Shown here: piece by piece, positions 8,129-11,836 of the stretch
How positions within the stretch are numbered: the stretch's first letter is position 1
Layout: every line of letters starts with the position of its first letter
Source of the DNA: a bacterium MnTg04
GTDB taxonomy: Bacteria; Pseudomonadota; Gammaproteobacteria; Steroidobacterales; MnTg04
Length of the DNA: 11,836 nt
Assembly (NCBI GenBank): GCA_008975185.1
Contig: BFAU01000166.1
Coordinates: 1 to 11,836 of the forward strand
Direction: 5' to 3'
The notes under the pieces: model-generated
Databases searched by the model: none
What the model saw: only the letters and a program-made list of their open reading frames with translations
What the model was told of the DNA's origin: nothing
Translations under genes and position numbers: made by a program

Positions 8129-8159
8129 GAATAACGAGCCGATTTCAGCAGCGTTATTC
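8129..8159. terminator. Inverted repeat between convergent genes (possible bidirectional terminator)
   Basis: GAATAACG (8129-8136) and CGTTATTC (8152-8159) form a perfect 8-base-pair stem around a 15-base loop. They lie between the end of the diheme cytochrome gene (8116) and the end of the convergent dioxygenase gene, whose stop codon is inside the right arm. There is no T-tract on either side, so intrinsic termination is uncertain. Confidence 0.3.
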
Positions 8160-9014
8160 GCCCAGCCCGACCGAGCGGTTTGGTGGCTGATCGTTAACGC
8201 GTTGCGTTCCTTTCGCAGCAGCCCAGCCGACCAGTACATACCGCGTTCCGGACAACGTCGGTTTCGCCGCGTGCAGGTATCGATGATCCGATGGGAAACA
8301 AGCCAGCATGCCGGCCTCCGGGCGTATGCGAAAACCGAAATGCGGGAAATCGAGTTCGCCGCCAGTGAAATCATTGTTCAGGTAAAGCAACAGGCTGTAA
8401 TCCCTGTCCATCCCGCGTGACCATTTCCGCTGCGATGCGGTCCAGTTGTCCGCATCGGAATGCGCCTGGTAGTGTCCGCCCTGGTGATAACGAAGTATCT
8501 CCGGGCATTCAAACCATTCGATCTCGGTCGAGTAGAATGGCTGCACCTCATGAAGAAAAATATCGCTCACCAACGAATTGACATGATCGTTTATCCCCGC
8601 GATATCCACATACTCGGTAATCCTCGCGGTCGACTCCCGGGTCGCAGCCTGTCCTGATTCCGGCACATCCGCACTTTGGATCGTGGATTTCTTGCCGACC
8701 TGCCGGTTCGCATAATCGACGATGAACTGACACTGCGCCGCGTCCAGGTATTTCTTGATAATCAATATCCCCGGCGGCACCAAACCCCGGGTTGCCACGA
8801 TGCCGGGTGGCTGGTCGGCGCAATACCGCGATTGTTTTTCCGGCGTATCGAGACCGCCACGGATGTACCCCAGCTCGGTGTAGTCGGGAGTCGCCCGTAC
8901 GGTGGCGTTCTTGCCGCTCGCCGCGGACTGATTTGCTGCGCAGCAGTGCTTGTAGCGCTTTCCGCTGCCACAAGGGCAAGGATCGTTTCTGCGAGGCATG
9001 GGTTGACCGGACAT
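8154..9014 (-). CDS. SEC-C motif / prolyl-4-hydroxylase-like 2-oxoglutarate-Fe(II) dioxygenase
   Basis: From ATG 9014 the product is 286 residues. Residues 12-25 form a SEC-C zinc motif (Cys13, Cys15, Cys24, Cys25, with CPCGSGKRYKHCC), the small zinc domain found at the C-terminus of SecA and in other bacterial proteins. From about residue 80 on lies a P4H-type double-stranded beta-helix with the iron triad His185-x-Asp187 and distal His248, and Arg258 as the 2-oxoglutarate anchor. The enzyme would couple 2-oxoglutarate decarboxylation to hydroxylation of a protein side chain, probably in the cytosol because no signal peptide is seen. Known bacterial relatives hydroxylate proline in EF-Tu or ribosomal proteins; the actual substrate here is unknown. 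A GTG nine bases upstream (9023) and an ATG at 8999 are alternative starts; none has a strong ribosome-binding site. It is convergent with the cytochrome gene and divergent from fic. Confidence 0.88.
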   Translation of the reverse strand: MSGQPMPRRNDPCPCGSGKRYKHCCAANQSAASGKNATVRATPDYTELGYIRGGLDTPEKQSRYCADQPPGIVATRGLVPPGILIIKKYLDAAQCQFIVDYANRQVGKKSTIQSADVPESGQAATRESTARITEYVDIAGINDHVNSLVSDIFLHEVQPFYSTEIEWFECPEILRYHQGGHYQAHSDADNWTASQRKWSRGMDRDYSLLLYLNNDFTGGELDFPHFGFRIRPEAGMLACFPSDHRYLHAAKPTLSGTRYVLVGWAAAKGTQRVNDQPPNRSVGLGE

Positions 9015-9200
9015 GGGGATCACTGGCTGGCGGCAACAAAAAATTCATCATAACAAAGCAGAAACCGGACTCCAGCCCCATCGGCAAATACCCGGTCCGC
9101 AGGTTTGTATCGCGGGAGCGGTCGTATTGTTTAACATAATCCTGCCTGGTGATTTACCGAAATCTTTAACTACTTGTTTTATAACGTTTTTATTTGAACA

Positions 9201-9427
9201 TGTGCAGCGAATCGACATTACCGTGACATATGTCGAAAAAATCGACAAAAATCGACAGGTTTGCTTGATTTGTCCATTTCATCGACATATACTCAAAACA
9301 TGTCGAAAAACTTATGAAAAATCGACATATCTACCGCGTGTGTCTTTTCGATCGACACATCGCCAGTAAATGTCGAAAAGGAGTTGTTTTTTCGACATAT
9401 TGAACAATCCTGTCGTTAACTTCGACA
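9201..9427. promoter_or_regulatory. Phased array of TGTCGA / TCGACA half-sites upstream of fic
   Basis: The intergenic region 9015-9460 is otherwise gene-free; 9015-9200 is AT-rich towards its right end and shows nothing I can name. At 9201-9427, right half-sites TCGACA occur exactly at 9212, 9242, 9252, 9282, 9322, 9352, 9392 and 9422. Left half-sites lie at 9231, 9301 and 9371 (perfect TGTCGA), 9271 and 9411 (one mismatch), and 9201 and 9341 (two mismatches). All left starts end in 1 and all right starts end in 2, an exact 10-base grid. Paired inverted units alternate between N5 (17 bp) and N15 (27 bp) spacers, separated by gaps of exactly 13 bases. The inter-site sequences are not conserved, so this is not a simple tandem duplication. 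It most resembles a multi-operator region for a cooperative dimeric DNA-binding protein. Confidence 0.88.
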
Positions 9428-9445
9428 GATCGGGACCGGCGCTAC

Positions 9446-9451
9446 AAGGAG
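9446..9451 (+). promoter_or_regulatory. Ribosome-binding site of fic
   Basis: AAGGAG lies nine bases before ATG 9461 and fixes the fic start, which also matches the N-terminus of the SoFic family. It is 18 bases past the last half-site of the array, so the array overlaps or abuts the promoter and leader. Confidence 0.75.
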
Positions 9452-9460
9452 TGTTTTGCG

Positions 9461-10615
9461 ATGGCCAAATTCGACCCTCAAAAGCCATACAACGACCTGC
9501 CGATGCTGCCGCCAGCGAATGGCGAAATCGAGACATCGACGATTTTGAAAAAATGCATTTCGGCGCGCGTCGCTCTTGCGGAACTGAAACAAGCCGCCGA
9601 GTTAATCCCCAATGCAGCGGTCCTGGTGAACGCACTGCCGCTGATGGAAGCCCGCGCGAGTTCGGAAATCGAAAATATCGTAACCACGACGGACAAGCTT
9701 TTTGAATTCGCCGATGTCGCCGAAGAAAAGGCGGACCCAGCGACCAAAGAGGCTTTGCGTTATCGGCGAGCATTATTCGAAGGCAGCCGCGCCGTGCAAT
9801 TGGGCTCACTCACGGTCAAGACGGCGATCGGTCTTTGCCGTACCGTCAAGAACGACAAGAAACTGAAGATCCGCGATAACAAGGGGACAAATCTCAAGAG
9901 CAGCGCCAGCGGAAAAATCATCTACACGCCACCCGAAGGAAAAAAGCTGATCGCGGAGAAACTCGCTAACTGGGAAAAATTTCTGCACGATAAATCGAAT
10001 ATGGACCCACTGGTAAAAATGGCGATCCAGCATTACCAGTTTGAAGCCATTCATCCGTTCAATGACGGTAACGGCCGGACCGGCCGGATTCTGAATATCC
10101 TTTTCCTGGTCGAACAGGGATTGCTCGATTCACCGATTCTTTATCTAAGCCGCTACATCATTCGCAAAAGGAAAGATTATTATCGCCTGTTGCTCGAAAT
10201 AACTACCAAACAGGCCTGGGAGCCGTGGGTGGAATTTGTGATCGAAGGCGTCGAAGAAACCTGTTTGTGGACGACCGAGAAAATTAAATCGATTCGCGAA
10301 TTGATGCAACACACGAGTTTATTCATTCAAAAAAAGTTGCCCAGAATTTATTCCTGGGAGCTGAACGAATTGCTGTTCAAACAACCCTATTGCCGGATCG
10401 GGAACCTGGTCGATGCCGGGATCGCCAAACGCCAGACGGCGTCGGTTTATCTCAAGCAGCTTTGCGACATCGGTGTCCTCAAGGAAAGCAAATCCGGCCG
10501 TGAAACCTTGTTCGTACACCCTAAATATATCGATTTGCTGACGGTTGAGGAAAATATCTACGTTTATTACGCCGGCATAGAAACCGAAACAGCAAGTGTC
10601 CATACCGCGCCCTAG
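9461..10615 (+). CDS. fic: Fic-domain protein adenylyltransferase (AMPylase), SoFic type, class II
   Basis: This 384-residue protein resembles Shewanella oneidensis SoFic (372 residues, recalled) throughout. The N-terminal domain carries the inhibitory helix: Ser67-SEI-Glu71-Asn72, which fits the class II motif (S/T)xxxE(G/N). The glutamate normally blocks productive ATP binding until relieved. The catalytic motif HPFNDGNGRTGR spans residues 198-209, with His198 as base and the anion-binding GNGR loop intact, so the enzyme should be active. The beta-hairpin flap (about residues 147-157, SASGKIIYTPP) positions targets. A winged-helix domain follows at about residues 300-365 (NLVDAGIAKRQTASVYLKQL). 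Fic enzymes transfer AMP to Ser, Thr or Tyr hydroxyls, including their own. The residues after about 366 appear to be an extension relative to SoFic. The gene is monocistronic, directly downstream of the phased half-site array. Confidence 0.95.
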   Translation: MAKFDPQKPYNDLPMLPPANGEIETSTILKKCISARVALAELKQAAELIPNAAVLVNALPLMEARASSEIENIVTTTDKLFEFADVAEEKADPATKEALRYRRALFEGSRAVQLGSLTVKTAIGLCRTVKNDKKLKIRDNKGTNLKSSASGKIIYTPPEGKKLIAEKLANWEKFLHDKSNMDPLVKMAIQHYQFEAIHPFNDGNGRTGRILNILFLVEQGLLDSPILYLSRYIIRKRKDYYRLLLEITTKQAWEPWVEFVIEGVEETCLWTTEKIKSIRELMQHTSLFIQKKLPRIYSWELNELLFKQPYCRIGNLVDAGIAKRQTASVYLKQLCDIGVLKESKSGRETLFVHPKYIDLLTVEENIYVYYAGIETETASVHTAP

Positions 10616-10628
10616 CACGATCCTCAAA

Positions 10629-10663
10629 CCGCTGACCCGGATGGCGGCGGTAACAATCAGCGG
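10629..10663 (+). terminator. Inverted repeat after fic, terminator-like
   Basis: CCGCTGA (10629-10635) pairs with TCAGCGG (10657-10663) around a 21-base loop. A short TTTT follows at 10676-10679. The long loop and the gap before the T-run make it a weak intrinsic terminator candidate, but the position right after the fic stop (10615) is suggestive. Confidence 0.28.
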
Positions 10664-10704
10664 GCTGATGCGGTCTTTTCTACCAGGACCGTAATACAAG
10701 GCAT

Positions 10705-11151
10705 ATGGCCATGCTCGAGAACGCAAAACTACCGATAAAGACCCAGTTACAAAGAAACGCCGTTGCGCTGATCAGTTTTCTTGTCGCCCTGACCAGTCTC
10801 GGGTACAACACCTGGCGGAACGAGCAAACCGAGGCTAACCGAAACATACGCGCCGCCGGCTTTGAAATGATTATCGCCATGGCCGATTTGCATGAAGTTG
10901 TTTTCCTTGGACATTTTTCGCCCGATGCCACCGCCGGGATCGAGAAAAAAGGTTGGGCCGTGGTTCTTGGCCTGCAAGACCTGAGCATGGTAATGCCGGC
11001 CAAGGTGCAGGAGGCCGCCACGAAGCTTGGCAAGGCCTGGGCGGAGGAGTCCGGAATCCTGGGGGAACCCGAGGCCAGCATTAGCCAGATCAATTTGACA
11101 ATCGACCGTCTGCGCCATGAAATCCTGATGGCGCTGCAAGCGCTGGACTAG
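10705..11151 (+). CDS. Small single-pass membrane protein of unknown function
   Basis: This is a 148-residue protein if ATG 10705 is used, or 146 if ATG 10711 is used; the latter sits nine bases after AAGG (10698-10701) and may be the true start. A hydrophobic helix at about residues 19-34 (NAVALISFLVALTSLG) is followed by NTWRNEQTEANRN, typical of a signal anchor leading into a helical, charged domain. The rest is mostly amphipathic helix without cysteines or catalytic motifs. Sequences with this YNTWRNEQTEANRN phrase occur as uncharacterised proteins in proteobacteria, to my recollection, but no function is known to me. It reads in the same direction as fic with 89 bases between and is convergent with the next gene. 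Confidence 0.7.
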   Translation: MAMLENAKLPIKTQLQRNAVALISFLVALTSLGYNTWRNEQTEANRNIRAAGFEMIIAMADLHEVVFLGHFSPDATAGIEKKGWAVVLGLQDLSMVMPAKVQEAATKLGKAWAEESGILGEPEASISQINLTIDRLRHEILMALQALD

Positions 11152-11174
11152 ATTGAGCTAACCGTGTCGTAAAC

Positions 11175-11202
11175 GCGCCCGGAAGGCGCCTGGTTACTTT
11201 TT
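11175..11202 (+). terminator. Possible short hairpin between convergent genes
   Basis: GCGCC (11175-11179) pairs with GGCGC (11185-11189) around CGGAA. TTTTT follows at 11198-11202 after eight intervening bases. It lies after the membrane-protein stop (11151) and next to the stop of the convergent gene (11194). The stem is short and the T-run distant, so this is weak. Confidence 0.25.
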
Positions 11203-11478
11203 CGACGACGAATCATAAGGATTGAATCCGGCATCGCTCACACTGACATCGGGGTCTGCAGACGGATCGGGGTTTGCATCGGGTGCGCCCTGGTCTTTCA
11301 TCTCCTGCAAGGGGTCTTGCACTTTTTCCGCGCCGAAGATGCCGGTCTTCATGAGCGACAACTTGAGCGTTCTGATCGTGCCATCCCAAATGTTGGGGTT
11401 ATTCTCATTTTCCACGATATCGTCAGGCCGCTTTTCTTCCGGGCCAACGGGCGAATTGACTTTCGGGCCTGAAGCCAT
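11194..11478 (-). CDS. Small polar, probably disordered protein of unknown function
   Basis: This 94-residue protein has no cysteine, signal peptide or membrane helix. Its ends are rich in Pro, Asp, Glu, Ser and Lys, with repeated short phrases such as PDANPDPSADPDVS near the C-terminus. A central segment, IRTLKLSLMKTGIFGAE, could be an amphipathic helix, so a binding peptide within a disordered chain is plausible. No known family is recognised. The gene is supported by an excellent ribosome-binding site (AGGAGG five bases before ATG 11478), a plausible promoter at 11508-11536, and a palindrome between them. It is convergent with the preceding membrane protein gene. Confidence 0.7.
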   Translation of the reverse strand: MASGPKVNSPVGPEEKRPDDIVENENNPNIWDGTIRTLKLSLMKTGIFGAEKVQDPLQEMKDQGAPDANPDPSADPDVSVSDAGFNPYDSSSKK

Positions 11479-11488
11479 GATTTCCTCC

Positions 11489-11503
11489 TGATACCTGGTA
11501 TCA
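11489..11503. promoter_or_regulatory. 15-base palindrome, operator candidate in the leader of the 94-residue gene
   Basis: TGATACC-T-GGTATCA is a perfect palindrome with seven-base arms. It lies just downstream of the putative -10 element, where the transcript should start, and touches the ribosome-binding site (11484-11489). Binding by a repressor here would block transcription; as RNA the same arms could form a short hairpin next to the ribosome-binding site. Confidence 0.45.
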
Positions 11504-11507
11504 CGAG

Positions 11508-11536
11508 ATTACATAATGATCAAACAACAATTTTAA
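11508..11536 (-). promoter_or_regulatory. Candidate sigma-70 promoter for the 94-residue gene
   Basis: On the minus strand, TTAAAA (11536-11531, four of six matches to TTGACA) and TGTAAT (11513-11508, five of six to TATAAT) are separated by exactly 17 bases. The start codon lies about 30 bases further on. Judged by eye. Confidence 0.4.
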
Positions 11537-11776
11537 TTCGTTGCCGTCGGGAGTCTGTGACTTGCATCACGTTTTTTGCAGGGGTACAAGTGCGCTGGGC
11601 ATCGTGCAATCCCCATGCGGTCGTCTTCGCCATCGAGTCCTGACAGCTCTCGAGCTTTCGATCGATCCGCCCAGGCTGCATTTTTCAATTCGGAAGAACG
11701 GCCGGCGCAGGTAGCTATTGGCGAGAACTTTCTCCAGAATAAGCCTCTCGGGATTCGTATTTCGCGAAAAAACAAG
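11537..11776. other. Stretch without a convincing gene
   Basis: Open frames exist on both strands but have poor composition: a plus-strand frame from ATG 11615 starts with a run of serine and proline codons, and a minus-strand frame (11533-11775) resembles no protein I know. Neither has a good ribosome-binding site. It probably contains the promoter region for a gene starting at the right edge. No repeat was seen. Confidence 0.4.
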
Positions 11777-11836
11777 GTGGTTTCGTTGGTAGTTCGTCGT
11801 TCCTTTTCGCTGGCGGTTTTATGCGGTTTCCTGCTG
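11777..11836 (+). CDS. Possible N-terminus of an exported protein cut by the right edge
   Basis: From GTG 11777 (or TTG 11786) the frame stays open for 20 codons to the window end. It reads as a positively charged start (VVRR) followed by a hydrophobic run (SFSLAVLCGFLL), the pattern of a signal peptide or signal anchor. Only a weak AACAAG precedes it, and neither start codon is ATG. The same frame is open from ATG 11615, so the true start cannot be decided. It may also be chance. Confidence 0.25.
   Translation, partial: MVSLVVRRSFSLAVLCGFLL

Noticed and set aside
9015..9200. Sigma-70 promoter for the dioxygenase gene on the minus strand
   Set aside because: Several AT-rich hexamers exist but none forms a convincing -35/-10 pair with 16-18 base spacing.
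9201..9427. CRISPR array
   Set aside because: The repeated element is only six bases per half-site with alternating 5-, 13- and 15-base spacers; no 23-47-base direct repeat and no cas genes.
9201..9427. Transposon end, replication iterons or partition site
   Set aside because: Multiple transposase or initiator sites can look similar, but there is no transposase, replication or partition gene, no target duplication and no matching second end in the window. It remains an alternative outside the preferred reading.
11533..11775. 80-codon minus-strand open frame near the right end
   Set aside because: No ribosome-binding site, unusual composition and no recognisable motif; it lies upstream of, and overlaps the promoter of, a better supported small gene.

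Overview
The window looks like the chromosome of a respiring proteobacterium. It is most likely a gammaproteobacterium, judged from the close resemblance of its Fic protein to Shewanella SoFic and from a tandem diheme c-type cytochrome. No rRNA, tRNA, CRISPR array, insertion sequence or integrase was seen. Two blocks stand out: a respiratory block at the left (1-8116) and a looser accessory-looking block at the right (8154-11836).

Left block. Reading leftward on the minus strand from about 7319 to the left edge is a compact operon for Alternative Complex III (ACIII), the bc1-independent quinol:cytochrome c oxidoreductase. The order is a small DUF6941-like protein, actA (pentaheme cytochrome), actB1 (Tat-exported molybdopterin-oxidoreductase-like subunit), actB2 (iron-sulfur subunit), actC (NrfD-like membrane subunit), actD (DUF3341), actE (monoheme cytochrome c) and actF (second NrfD-like subunit, cut by the window edge). 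From actB2 to actF the genes overlap or nearly touch (15, -8, 1, -4 and -4 nt), indicating translational coupling. ActB, commonly one fused protein, is split into two genes here. Divergent from the operon, on the plus strand, is a periplasmic diheme cytochrome c (7484-8116), a plausible electron acceptor linking ACIII to a terminal oxidase outside the window.

Right block. Convergent to the cytochrome gene is a SEC-C/prolyl-4-hydroxylase-like 2-oxoglutarate dioxygenase (8154-9014, minus). A 446-base intergenic region follows and contains the most unusual structure in the window: at 9201-9427, seven left half-sites (TGTCGA-like) and eight right half-sites (TCGACA) are placed on an exact 10-base grid. 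Paired units alternate between 5-base and 15-base spacers, separated by invariant 13-base gaps, giving a 70-base super-period. The array ends 33 bases before fic, a SoFic-type class II AMPylase with a C-terminal winged helix. The simplest hypothesis is a multi-operator control region for fic, bound by Fic itself or an unknown regulator.

Farther right are a small single-pass membrane protein (plus strand), a small polar protein with its own promoter and a palindromic operator candidate (minus strand), and a last 345 bases in which only a weak start of an exported protein at the right edge can be suggested.
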